NCBI GenBank assembly: GCA_033557465.1
Contig: CM066035.1
Span: 900,457,309-900,521,308 of the forward strand
Length of the DNA stretch: 64,000 bases
Reading direction: 5' to 3'
Origin: Ichthyophis bannanicus
Lineage: Eukaryota > Chordata > Amphibia > Gymnophiona > Ichthyophiidae
A program made the position numbers and the translations under genes. Below the pieces are notes generated by a model that saw only the letters and a list, made by a program, of their open reading frames with translations, had not been told where the DNA came from and searched no databases. How positions within the stretch are numbered: position 1 is the first letter of the stretch; each line of letters opens with the position of its first letter. Shown in pieces: positions 54,056 through 64,000 of the stretch.

Positions 54056-54670
54056 GGAAAGAGGAGACAACCTTAGGGAGAAACTTGGGGTGAGTCCGTA
54101 AGACTACCCTATTCCTGTAGAACCTAGTGTAAGGGGGATCAGACACCAGCGCCTGAAGTTCACTTACTCGCCTAGCAGAGGTAAGAGCTACCAGAAACAA
54201 AGTTTTCCAGGACAGAAAACGGAGAGAACAGGTAGCCATAGGTTCAAATGGCAGACAAGTAATCCGCTGTAAGACCACATTTAAATCCCACTCAGGGGCC
54301 GGTGGACGTAAAGGAGGCTTAAGCAGGAGGAGGCCTCTGAGGAAACGAGCCACTAAAGGGTGGTTGGAAAGAGGCCGCCCGTCCACCGGCGAGTGGTGCG
54401 CTGAGAGAGCACTGAGGTGAACTCTGACAGAATTGGACTTAAGGCCTAGATTGGAGAGGTGAAGCAAATATTGCAAAACTACTGCTACCAAACACGAGAA
54501 GGGATTCTCGTTGTGCTGAGCACACCATGTGGAGAATCTACGCCACTTAAGAGCGTAGGATTTCCGGGTGGACTGCCCTCTAGAGGCTAAGACTGCGTCC
54601 ACCACCTCTCTAGGCAGTAGTAGGGGAGCCAGAACTACCCTTTCAGCAGCCAGGCCATCAGATGAAGGGA
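54056..54670 (-). pseudogene. Tyrosine recombinase of DIRS copy A, N-terminal part
   Basis: Reads PREVVDAVLASRGQSTRKSY, the NENPFSCLVAVVLQYLLHLS helix region, NSVRVHLSALSAHHSPVDG, FLVALTSARRVSEL (catalytic Arg) and HPKFLPKVVSSFHLE at the LINE border. The same frame remains open upstream to 55967 across the RT-RNase H gene, so the real start is uncertain. It overlaps the end of the RT-RNase H frame by about 35 bp. Confidence 0.82.
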
Positions 54671-56800
54671 TTGGAGGTTGGGGTGTAAGAGAGATCCCTG
54701 TTCTTGAGACAGGAGATCGTGTTGAATCCCCAGAGGAATAGGAGTATCCACCGCCAGTTGCAGCAGAAGCGGGAACCACGGTTGCCTCGGCCACCTGGGG
54801 GCTATCAGAATCATCAAGGCCTCGTCCCTGAGGACTTTGAAGAGTGTTCTGGACACTAGTGGCGTGGGAGGAAACGCATACAGTAAGCCTTTGGACCAAG
54901 GGATCAGAAACACATCCGCTGCCACTCGGAGAGGATGCGGTTGTCTGGAACAGAATCTCGGGAGTTGCCGGTTCAGAGGACTGGCAAAAAGATCCATGGT
55001 GGGGAGGCCCCACCTGAGAAAGATCTGTTGAACCACCAATGGATTTAACCGCCACTCGTGTGGTTGCAGGATTCTGCTCAGCCTGTCCGCCAGGTAATTC
55101 TCTAGACCTGGGAGGTAGACGGCCTTGAGAAGGATTCCATGACTGATGGCCCAGGAGCACAGCCGTTGTGCTTCCTGACAGAGAAGGAAGGAGCCTGTGC
55201 CTCCCTGTTTGTTCACGTAAAACATGGCAACTTGATTGTCCGTCTGTACCAGTACAGACTGGTGAGATGTGAGATGGGAGAAGGCCCTCAGCGCTAGGCG
55301 TATTGCACGTAGCTCCAGGAAGTTGATCTGCTGAGCAGCCTCCCAAGGGGTCCAGAGACCCTGAGTACATGCCCCTTGGCAATGCGCTCCCCAACCTTGA
55401 AAAGAAGCATCTGTCGTCAGCACCTGAGAATGCAGAGGGGATTGAAAAATCACTCCGAGTACCTGATTCAGAAGATGAAGCCACCATTGCAGAGAGAAGA
55501 CAAGCAGGGCGGATATTCTTACTGAGTCTGCAAGGCTCCCGGTGGCCTGATGCCACTGAGTTCGAAGGCTCCACTGAGCAGGCCGCATATGCAGGCTGGC
55601 ATTGGGGGTTACATGAACCGCGGAAGCCATATGGCCGAGAAGCCGCAGGAATTGCCTGGCGGAGACCAGGGAATTGCTGTGAAACTGCCTGGCTAGATCC
55701 ATCAATCTCTGGGCTCTGTCCACGGGCAGAAAAGCCTTCGCCTGAAGTGTGTCCAGTCTTGCTCCTATGAATTCCAAGTTCTGGGACGGGAGCAAAGTGG
55801 ACTTTGCGAAGTTTAAGACAAACCCCAAGTGCTGAAGCAGAGCCACAGTGCGAAGGGTGGCTTGACTGGCCTCCTGGGCAGACTGGCCCCTTATGAGCCA
55901 GTCGTCCAGGTATGGGAACACAAAAAGACCTTGAAGCCTCAGGTAGGCCGCCACCACCTCCAGGCACTTATACCCTGGGGGCGGAGGTTAGGCCAAAGGG
56001 TAGTACTCTGTACTGGTAGTGGTTTCCTCCCACAACAAATCTGAGATATTGTCTGTGGTCTGGATGAATAAGGATGTGAGTATAAGCATCCTTTAGATCC
56101 AAGGAGCATAGCCAATCTCCCTGCTGGAGGTAGGGCAGCAGGATTCCAAGGGTAAGCATCTTGAACTTTTCCTTCTCTAGGAACTTATTGAGGTTGCGCA
56201 AGTCTAGGATGGGTCTGAGGCCTCCTGTTCTTTTTGGTACTAGAAAGTACCTGGAATAAAAGCCGTGACCTCTCAGGTGGTGGGGCACCGGTTCCACAGC
56301 CTGGTCCTTTAGCAGACTTGCTAACTCCTGAAGGAGTAGGTCCCTGTGCAGAGGGAGTCTTGGAGGCTCCGCTGGAAAATAGGAGGGAGGTACCTGGTGA
56401 AAACGGAGAAGATAGCCCTTTTGGACTATATGGAGCACCCAGGTATCTGATGTGACGGCTGACCATCTGTGGGCAAAGTGGGCCAGCCGGCCTCCTGTGC
56501 TGATATGAGCCAGCTGAGGAGAAGAGGCTATGCTTGCTGAGTCAAAAACCCCCACCCTGCTGAGCAGGGGCCGGTGTTGGTGGCTTGGGGGCCTTCTGCC
56601 TACGGGGCCCATGACCCTGCCCCTTGGCCTGCTGACCCTGTTGGGGAGCTGCAGAGGCCTGATAATGAGGGTATTATTTATAGGCAGATGACTTCCTCGG
56701 GTAAAAGGTCTTTTTTCCCGAGCCCTTCTTTTTCTGAGAAGGGGCAGAGGTTTTCCTGGACAGCCTAGTCCTGGTGAGAGTCTCTGTCTCGAGTTCAGCA
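54635..56800 (-). pseudogene. Reverse transcriptase-RNase H of DIRS copy A
   Basis: From about 56800: PPSYFPAEPPRLPLHRDLLL, PKRTGGLRPILDLRNLNKF, SLDLKDAYTHILIHPDHRQ (motif A, about 56110-56060) and VLPFGLTSAPRV (motif B). A small deletion at about 55965 shifts the frame. The rest (55957-54635) has FPYLDDWLIRG (catalytic YLDD), LEFIGARLDTL, RNase H pieces TTDASFQGWG, LELRAIRLAL, QTDNQVAMFYVNKQGG and YLADRLSRIL, then DLFASPLNRQLPRFCS and YAFPPTPLVSRTL. This last region stands where DIRS1 carries a Dam-like methyltransferase, but I see no clear methyltransferase motif. One frameshift makes it inactive. Confidence 0.87.
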
Positions 56801-58460
56801 GCCTTTTCAGCCATGGGTTTGCCAAAAAGGTTTTCACCTCGGCAGGGGACATCGACCAACTTGTCCTGTACCCATGGCTCGAGGTCGGATGACTGTAGCC
56901 AAGCCTGTCGGCGGGCACCGATGCCGGCCCCGGCTACTCGGGCCGAAGCCTCGAAGCCATCGTAGGATGCCCGAGAGATAAACTTCAAGCACTCTCGAAT
57001 ACCAGTGGACAAGGCCAGGAACCTCTGCAAAGGTTCCTTGGAGAGACCATCAGAGAACCCGGCAATCTCCTTTGCCAGGTCTCGGAGGTACATGCCCATG
57101 TAGAGCTGGTATGTCTGGACACGGCAAGCAAGCATAGAGCCCTGGAAGCACTTCTTACCGAGGGCATCCAGGTTCCGGGCCTCCCGGCCGGGAGGCACCA
57201 AGGAGTGCATCTTCTGACTTTTCAGTCGATGCATGGCCAATTCCACAACCATGGAGTGGTGTGGTAATTGTGCCTTCTGGAACCCGGGGCTCTTGCGGAC
57301 TCGATAGATGGAATCGACCCGCTTGCTTAACACCGGCGTCGAGGCCAGGGTCTCCCACATGCGGAAAAGCAGCCGCTCCAGCATCGGAGGAACCGGAACA
57401 GTAAAGGCCTCCTTCGGGGGAGAGTCATACTGGAGGGCCTCGAGCTCCTTGGCTCGAGGCTCCTCCTCGGGATCCGCGGGGAATGCCAAGGCCTTGGCCA
57501 TATCCCGCACGAAGTCCGAGAACCGGGTATCCTCTGGTGGGGATCGTCTCCGAGGTTCGGACTCCGGTGAGTCCGATGGGACACACCGAGTCCGATAGGT
57601 GTCGGGTGACTCTTCGTCCTCCGTCTCCCAGCCCGACTCCTCGGAGGAGGAGTCGAGCGGCTCCGGTCAGGCGGGCACCGATGCCCTCCGCCCCGATGCT
57701 GAGGGTACCGGCGTCGATGACCTCGGTCCCAAACGGGAGGCCGAGGGAGACCGTGGCCGAGGATCGACTCGAGCCCGCATGGACTCGAGGATCGGCTCGG
57801 CCTCCGGGGTTGACTTGGATGTCGATGTCCCGGTGGTTGGGGCAGATGCACCGATGAGACCGGCGATCAATGCCCGCTGCTGTTCCATGAAGGCAGCGAC
57901 GCTGCTCTCCAAGGTTGTCAACCTGAGTCCGAGCTCAGGAGACCCAGCAGCCCCCGACCCGGGTCACGACGGCGTCGGGCCCGGCGTCGGCTCCACTGGA
58001 GCAGAGTCCACGAGGACTACAGTACTCACGTGCCCAGGAGACTCCATCTTGAGACGAGGTTGTTTGGCAGGCCTCTCCGACTCCGAAGACCCGGGATGGC
58101 TATCGGGGCTATGCGACCTGGCCCTCGAGGAACCAGGAGCGTCCACCGATGCCACCCTCGCGGGTTTTTTCTTCCTGCATTGCTCCCACGAAGGAGACCC
58201 CCGCTCAGAGGAACCTCGACGCTGCTCGGGGCCGGAGTCCCGAGACGTCGAGGCCTCTGACGAGGTCCGGGCCCGTCCGGACGCGGAGTCAGAGAAGATT
58301 CTATCCTTTTGGTGCTGCCGACTCAACGCCTTCGAGGACATTTTGCCACACGGACCACAGATCATCGGGTCATGATCGGGTCCGAGGCAGCAGTCATGTG
58401 TGTCGGTAAGAGACATAAGTTTCTTACAGCGATCACACTTTTAAACCCGCTGGCAGCCAT
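56674..58460 (-). pseudogene. Gag-like protein of DIRS copy A
   Basis: ATG at 58460-58458 (MAASGFK). A short T-run contraction at about 58440 shifts the frame before the Cys cluster (DTHDCC, then CGPCGKM). The middle is Ser/Arg/Pro-rich, with frameshifts near 57960 and 57600. The C-terminal domain 57510-56674 is open: MRDMAKALAFPADPEEEPRA, SPGFQKAQLPHHSMVVELAM, IGARRQAWLQSSDLEPWVQ, NLFGKPMAEKAAELE and a Lys-rich end. It overlaps the start of the pol region. Confidence 0.8.
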
Positions 58461-58860
58461 CGGGGAAAAAAGGGCCCTTGCGAGGTCAAAAGACAGGGCT
58501 GCCAGTGAAATGAGAAAAATGGCGCGGACGCTAGTCTCAAAGAACAAAAACCGAAAAATAAAGTGTGGGCTCGATACCGGCGTATCGGGCCCAGGCGGGA
58601 AAAGGATCCGGTGTCGAACCGAAGAACAAAAAACAGGGAAATCAATTTTTCCTCGGCGAAAAACGAACTACGTCCGTCGGGCTCCGCGGAAAAATGAAGA
58701 CTGAGCAAGATGGCACCCTTGGGCGGGAAGGGGACCGCGCATGCGCGCTGCAATTCCCAAAGGCTTTCTTTGAAAGCTGGGGAAATGCTCCGCACGGGGG
58801 CTCCGTCGGCGCCGACGTCACCCATATGTGAGGACTGACTTCCTGCTTGGTCCTGGAGAA

Positions 58861-58918
58861 GAACCCTGGTCTTTCTGGCCCAGGCTATTGCCCTAACCAT
58901 TAAGCTACGCCTCCCTCT
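58861..58918 (-). repeat. tRNA-derived SINE, head-side part (split by DIRS copy A)
   Basis: Continues the SINE broken at 49442: gaaccctgg (half of the B box), then attgccctaaccattaagctacgcctcc, the complement of the A-box region. It matches 1268-1331 of the first SINE. Confidence 0.75.
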
Positions 58919-59254
58919 ATTGTACAGATCTTAGAAATTAAGCCTCTTCCTTTGTGCCTTACTAAATATTTTCTCAAATATCATTATTCCTAGGTTCCTC
59001 AACACCGATATGTCCATCTCTCTCTCTTCTGGAATTCCTTTACCTCTACTCACAACTCAATTCTCAGCAAAATAGCTACTCTCAGTTTTCTGAGAGTCCT
59101 TAATATTGGAGACAAAATACCATACAGGGTAAGCCCTGTTTATCATGAAACCTTTACTGCATTTACACAAATGCATCTCCTGAACAAAGATATCATCTGC
59201 CTTCAGGGATTCTGCTTCCCAAACCAAGAGGGTATATTCAACCATTTAGCCTTT
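58919..59254. other. No recognisable feature
   Basis: AT-rich DNA with short chance frames only. I see no family motif. Confidence 0.45.
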
Positions 59255-59256
59255 GT

Positions 59257-60789
59257 ACAGTTGTGGTCAACATTATTGGCACCCTTGCATTTTAGGTATG
59301 TTGTGTACAATATCTTGAGAAATAATTGGAACTATTCCAACTGTATGTCGTCATAATATTTTAATAGTATGTTCAAAGGTATACAACCAAAAAAAGATGT
59401 CTGTGCAACTTAGATGTAGTAATGTCTGAGAAAAACACAAAATATGACCTGGACAAGATTAATGGCACCCTTTACTAATATTTGGTTGCACAATCCTTGG
59501 CAGTTATGACAGCCTCCAAACGTTTCTTGTAGCCATCTATAAGCTTCATACATCTGTTTGCTGGTAGTTTCTCCCACTCTTCAACTGTGATTTGTTCCAG
59601 CTCATAAATGTTTCCAGGATACCTTTTACCAATGGCAGATTTCAGCTCTTTCCAAAGGTTCTAAATTGGATTGAGATCAGGACTCATTGCTGGCCAGTTT
59701 AAAACAGTCTACTTGTTCCCTTTTAGCTATTCTTTTGTGCTTTTGGCTGTATGTTTTGGGCCATTGTCCTGCTGGAGTACCCATGACCTTTGACCTAGAC
59801 TTCTGACACTAGGTAGCACATTTCACTCCAAAATACCTTGTTAGTCCTCTGACTTTATGATTCCTTTAAAACGTTCCAGACCTCCAGCTTCTGAGCCAGC
59901 TAAACAGCCCCACAACTTTATTGAACATCCACCATACTTAACTGTAGGAAGGTTGTTTTTTTCTTCAAAAGCTTCATGTCTTCAATTGTAAATGTATTAC
60001 TGGTCTGTATTGCCAAAGAGCTCAAGTTTGGTTTCATCCACAGAAAAGTTTCCCAGAAGGATTGTGGTTTCTCAAGGTGGGTTTGGGCAAAGATCAGGTG
60101 TGCATTTTTATGTCAGTGTTTGAGCAGTGGGGTCCTCCCTGGTCTTCGCCCATGAAGTCCTTCTTTGTTTAGTGTGTGACATATGGTGTGGGTTGAAGCT
60201 ACCACTTTAGATTGCTCCAGATCAGTCTTAGCTCTTTGGATGTTGTATGTGGTGTTTTTCCAACAGTTCACACTAACCTTTGAAGGCTTCTTAGATTAAT
60301 TTTCCTCTTTCCACCACATTCTGGGATGTTCTTGACAGTTTCATGAGCAGAAAATTTCTTAACACTGTGAACTGTAAACACAGGAATCCCAAGGTCTTTG
60401 GAGATGGGCTTGTATCCTTTTGAAGTTTGATGTTTGGTGATAATGGTTTCTCTGACAGTCTCAGGCAGCTCTCGTCTTCACCATTGTGAAAATGGAATAG
60501 GGAATGAATGTGGCTATTTTAAATATTAGAGCCATCATTCATTTGTTGATTCTCAAGTCATGTGAGTGCTCACAAATTATCACAGTTGCATCTAATTTTA
60601 CTACAATGGGAATGTGGTTTCTCTGTTCAACCTGATTTGAACCGTTTATAAGGATGTCAAGAACCATGCCCTGGTAATGTCAAATATGTGTGCATATATA
60701 GTCCAAAGCCATTTCACTGGCACATTTTTTTAAGATATTGGACATTAAGGGGTTAACTGCAAGAGTGCTAATAATGTTGACCACTGCTG
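59257..60789 (-). mobile_element. Tc1/mariner-type DNA transposon, dead copy
   Basis: Terminal inverted repeats of at least 32 bp: 59257-59288 (cagttgtggtcaacattatt...) against the complement of 60758-60789, with about 4 mismatches. TA duplications flank it at 59255-59256 and 60790-60791. The length of 1533 bp is normal for Tc1. On minus from about 60485 the start of a transposase is visible (HYHQTSKGYKPISKDLGIPVF-like, a helix-turn-helix part). A GRRPGRTPLLKH linker follows, then many stops. No intact DDE domain. Confidence 0.88.
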
Positions 60790-60791
60790 TA

Positions 60792-61140
60792 GGCACTACA
60801 TTTAAAAACACAACCCAACAGGTACGCACACACACCTCCAACCACACACACGTGCCACAATCTTCTGCCCATATATATGGTCCTCATCTACTCACCACCA
60901 AAAGCCTCCATTAAGTCCGGTATACCTCACCCTCTCTCCATACCATCCCAATCCCATCTCTGTAACATTCCCATCACCTTCCCCCCTCATCCCCAAGTTC
61001 AGGCTGCCCACAATCTGCTGTCATCCTCTCTTTGAGGGCATCACTCACTCCACAAGGCAACCACACATTCATCTGATATGCTCACACTCCCCCGACAAAA
61101 TTCCAAACCATAATAGCCTATGTAGCAAATTAACAAGGAT
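60792..61140. other. CA-rich and C-rich non-coding stretch
   Basis: cacacacacct and related short repeats near 60825-60855, then C-rich DNA. I recognise no gene. Confidence 0.45.
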
Positions 61141-61339
61141 TGCCATGACTGGCAGCACAAATAGTCTTCAACTAATCAGTAGTAAATGCAAAATTAAGAG
61201 TCCCTTCAGGTAACATAAATCCCTCTTCCAACCTCGTCTTTCAGATAGTGCCAGTTGATTCCTCTGTACTGCAGTTGCCTCTGCAGTTGCATTGCTTTCT
61301 TTTATACTCACTGCCACTTCGAAGTTGGGGCCTGCATGG

Positions 61340-61615
61340 ACATGGAGCATAACCTCTAAAGACCTTTCAAACCAACCTTTAACAGTGCCTACAGCATAGA
61401 TCATCGTCCTGCTAAGAATGAAGGCTATGCCCGATGGGTAAAGCTAGCAGTATCGAGTGTTTTCTGCTTGCACTTTACGAGTTATTTTTTTGGAATCTCT
61501 TCCTCCTCGTTAATGTTGCAGGCAGCACCTCTGCATAGACCTCAGTCTTGTAGTCTTCCCACATTATAGGGCCCAAGGCCTGTGCTCTCGTCAATAATTT
61601 TTCTTTGATCATATA
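61340..61615 (-). pseudogene. L1/Tx1-type LINE ORF1 C-terminal remnant
   Basis: On minus: LLTRAQALGPIMWEDYKTEV, YAEVLPATLTRRKRFQ and, after breaks, RYC.LYPSGIAFI and TVKGWFERSLEV. This follows the order of the C-terminal domain of L1/Tx1 ORF1 proteins (an Ar-LLxxAR helix, a DLS..T..RR block, a YPxxL strand, then the last helix). It has frame breaks and a stop. Assignment is by motif order only. Confidence 0.5.
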
Positions 61616-62264
61616 CTCATGGTAATATGCTACAATATCTATATAATAAGAACTCAGGAACTGTAGGCAGAAAATTGCATAGCCATTTAAATTAACGACC
61701 TAGATAAAGTAAAGGTAACATGATTTTTATCTCTCATGATCATACTGTGACTTTTGATACAGTTTTAAAAACACTACCAATGTAATGACAACATGCACGT
61801 TTACTGAATTCACCTCAAGCAATTCCTGGAAAGAAAAAATAAGGGCTTAGCTTGTGGAATGTATAAATGAAAATATTTGTAATAAACACAGCTTGGAATT
61901 TATCAGAACAGATTTAAAGAAGCGTTTCTTTATATCTAAATATCACAGGTAGTAAAACCTAATACAGTATTTCACTTTGTGCAGTGCTGGCTTTTTAACT
62001 TGTATTTTAACATCCTTACATTTCCATTTCAATATGGCAGTCTCCTGGGGTCTTTTTTAGTTGAAAATAAAAATGTATAATCTGTTTCATTAACTACTGA
62101 TTTTGTAATAAAGCATTCAGATTAACATTATTAATCCATCCAGTGCGTATGATACTTTTTGTGTTGATCATATCCTTGTGCTGTTCATTTGAAAGTTTTT
62201 GTGCTTTTTTTTCATATGCATATTCAAGGAATAAAATTGTCATATCTATAATAATAAATAAATA
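61616..62264. other. No recognisable gene
   Basis: AT-rich DNA with no convincing element by eye. Confidence 0.45.
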
Positions 62265-62612
62265 AATAGGAAAACTCCAGACTTCGATCTTTCTACCTTG
62301 CTCTCCTTATGCCTGAACAAACTACCTGCATCGGTACATCAGGCTCCATCTGTGGCCCTGTTCAAATCCAGGCTAAAAACTCACTTTTTTGAGACTGCTT
62401 TGGGATCATGATCCCCCCCCCCCAATCTCCTTGTCACCTCCTATGTGTTTCCTTTCCATTCCCCTAGATATATCCTAGTCCTCAGGTGTGTTGTCTATCT
62501 TGACTACACTGTAAGCTGTTAAGAGCAGGGACTGTCTCTTACATGTCTCTCTAAAGTGCTGTGTGCACCTTGCAGCACTATGTAAATATTAAGCAGTAGG
62601 AGTAGTAGCAGC
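62265..62612 (+). repeat. L2-type LINE 3' end
   Basis: Reads LNKLPASVHQAPSVALFKSR and LKTHFFETAL (62310-62400), the usual C-terminus, then a 3' UTR with cagggactgtctctta and atgtaaatattaagcag, ending near 62612. 5'-truncated. Confidence 0.72.
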
Positions 62613-63470
62613 AGTAACACACATCCCTGAGGTACTCCACTATTCACTTTTCTCCACTGAGAAAATTGGCCATTTAGCCTGACACACTGCTTTTTATTTT
62701 TTAAACAGTTCCTGATCCACAATAGTACACTCCCTCCTATCCCATGACTTTATTTTCCCAAGAGTCTCTCATGAGGGACCTTGTCAAAGACTTTCTTAAA
62801 ATCCAGATACACTATCAACCGGTTTTATCTACCTGCTTATTCAAACCTTCAAAAAAATATAACAGATAAGACAACACCTTCCTAGGCAAAATCCATGTTG
62901 ACTTTCTCCCATTAAATCATTACCCATCTACATTTTCAGTAATTTTATTCTTTTATAATGATTTCTACCATTTTCCCCCGGTACAGACTCAGGCTCACTG
63001 GTCTGTAGTTTTGCAGATCACCCCTGGAGCCCTTTTTAAAAGCTGGCGTTACACTGGCCATTCTCCAGTCCTCAATTACAATGGATGATTTTGATGATAG
63101 CAATCTGTGAACTGCACTCTATTTCAGTTCTTTCAGCGCACTGGGATGTATACCATCTGGTCCAGGTGATTTTCTAATCTTTAGTTTATCCAATAGTTGT
63201 AATATGTCTTCCTAGTTTATCAATATTTCTTTCAATTCTTCCAATACATCATCTTTAAATCCATTTCAGGAATGAGTAACTTCCATACATCATCTTCACT
63301 AAAGACCAAAGCAAAGAACTCATTCAGTTTATCCATTATGACCTTGTCCTCCCTTAGTGCCCCTTTTAGCCTTCTATCATCTAATGGTCCAAATCACTCT
63401 CTCACAGGTTTTTTTTTTGCTACGGATGTACTTCAAAAAGTAAATAGGTTATACCTTTGTTAAGTACCCT
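62613..63470 (-). pseudogene. CR1/L3-type LINE reverse transcriptase remnant
   Basis: On minus from 63470: a degraded N-terminal RT part, a PDGIHP-like piece near 63165, W..A.V.P (63060), LRPVSLSL-type near 62990, DFKK.FDKVPHERLL (motif A, about 62805-62750) and QWRKVNSGVPQGC (62660-62625). Frame breaks throughout. It resumes beyond the small insert at 63480. Confidence 0.7.
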
Positions 63471-63479
63471 ACATGTTAA

Positions 63480-63588
63480 CCATTTGGCCCTAGTTAACTG
63501 CACCCAGTTTAAGTGTGTGTTGCAATGTAAACGGCTTTGACTGAAGGATAAGGCAGTATAGAAGTCTGGTTAAATAAATAAATAAATA
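63480..63588 (+). repeat. L2-type tail fragment (SINE or LINE 3' end)
   Basis: tgtaaacggctttgactgaaggataaggcagtatagaag, then AAAT repeats. The tail matches the type at 37825-37914 and lies inside the CR1-type remnant. Confidence 0.65.
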
Positions 63589-63840
63589 TTGCTTACAAGG
63601 CAAGCTTTTTTTCTAATTCTTGATTTGCCTGCCTTTATCAATGCTTTACATTTAATTTGCCAATGCTTCTGTTTCCCGTTTTTGTCGGCTCCTTTTTCCA
63701 AGTCCTGAAAGATGCTTTTTTGGCTACAACAGCTTCTCTGAACTTACCTTTAAACCATGCTAGCAGTTTTTTGGCTTACCTTCCACTTTTATTAAAGTAT
63801 GGAATACATCTGGTCTAGGCTTCCAAGACAGCACTTTTAA
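63589..63840 (-). other. Likely further CR1/L3-type remnant
   Basis: It appears to continue the LINE beyond the insert (the region before the RT core), but the frame is too broken for motif-level proof. Confidence 0.35.
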
Positions 63841-64000
63841 ACAACGTCCATGCTTGATGAGGAAACCACCGCCATCTTCAGGCTCCCCCAATCGCGGTCG
63901 AGCGCCTGAGCGGGCCAGCCAGCCTTCCCACTCAGAGACTCCAGCCCAATCGGGGCTGTGGGAGGAGGAGCAGCCAAGTGAAGAGCAGCCGCCGCCGGCG
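63841..64000. other. GC- and CpG-rich edge of the window
   Basis: Sharp rise in GC and CpG compared with the preceding DNA. It holds two CCAATC boxes (63887 and 63950) and ends in gccgccgccggcg. It could be the edge of a CpG island or promoter, or the 5' end of another retroelement. The window stops too early to tell. Confidence 0.4.

Larger units (their letters stand above)
49443..58860 (-). mobile_element. DIRS retrotransposon copy A, split by a CR1-type LINE
   Basis: The inverted ends 49443-49630 and 58699-58860 share the block from gctttcaaagaaagcc to gcgcatgcgcg. The ICR is at 49709-49806. On minus the order is gag (58460-56674), RT-RNase H (56918-54635), YR (about 54670-54056 and 50403-49946), ICR, end. 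Without the LINE (50404-54051) it is about 5.8 kb. It interrupts a SINE and shows no target duplication, as expected for DIRS. Confidence 0.92.

Noticed and set aside
53994..55967. Single 657-codon protein gene
   Set aside because: Only the last 200 or so codons are recognisable (tyrosine recombinase). The rest is an alternative frame of the RT-RNase H gene, so I listed only the recognised part.
61168..61404. 78-codon minus-strand open frame as a host gene
   Set aside because: Its start overlaps the end of a LINE ORF1-like motif order and it has no other support.

Overview
The window is vertebrate nuclear DNA built almost entirely of transposable elements. I recognise no host protein-coding exon. 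The mix points to an amphibian and, in my judgement, most likely a caecilian: DIRS tyrosine-recombinase retrotransposons, Penelope-like elements (PLEs) with GIY-YIG endonuclease, L1/Tx1-type, L2-type, CR1/L3 and RTE LINEs, a tRNA-derived SINE, a FLYWCH/MULE transposase and a Tc1 relic. The organism is an inference from element content only.

Layout. (1) 1-4017: sparse DNA with an L2-type LINE 3' end split by a SINE. (2) 4018-31182: a five-level nest. An old head-to-head PLE pair is split by a minus-strand L1-type LINE (5394-30751). That LINE is split by a DIRS-like element that keeps only gag (6025-24048). The DIRS-like element is split by a plus-strand L1-type LINE (7346-20141). The ORF1 of that LINE is split by a young head-to-head PLE pair (8201-14481) with 2.9-kb inverted arms. 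Target-site duplications support three of the insertions strongly or fairly well, and an aged one supports the outermost PLE. (3) 31183-34966: a broken FLYWCH-MULE transposase and a DIRS relic. (4) 34967-40963: DIRS copy B with gag, RT-RNase H and tyrosine recombinase (YR). (5) 41706-47705: an L1/Tx1 ORF2 tail split by a second gag-only DIRS-like element (42071-47317). (6) 47745-49298: an RTE (BovB-like) LINE remnant followed by a CR1 3' end. (7) 49299-58918: a tRNA-SINE split, within its B-box region, by DIRS copy A (49443-58860). Copy A is itself split inside the YR gene by a near full-length CR1/L3-type LINE (50404-54051). (8) 58919-64000: a Tc1/mariner relic, LINE scraps and a GC-rich edge.

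The four DIRS-type elements share one plan. They have inverted terminal repeats, and near the 3' end an internal complementary region that joins the reverse complements of the two termini. They fall into two groups: A and B are autonomous in layout (gag, RT-RH, YR), while C and D have gag but about 2.4 kb of non-coding DNA where RT-RH and YR should be. C and D have nearly the same length once inserts are removed, so this looks like an established non-autonomous family and not two chance deletions. PLE termini carry hammerhead-ribozyme-like folds. Nearly every coding region is broken by stops or frameshifts. The most intact are the YR domain of copy B and the GIY-YIG region of the inner PLE.
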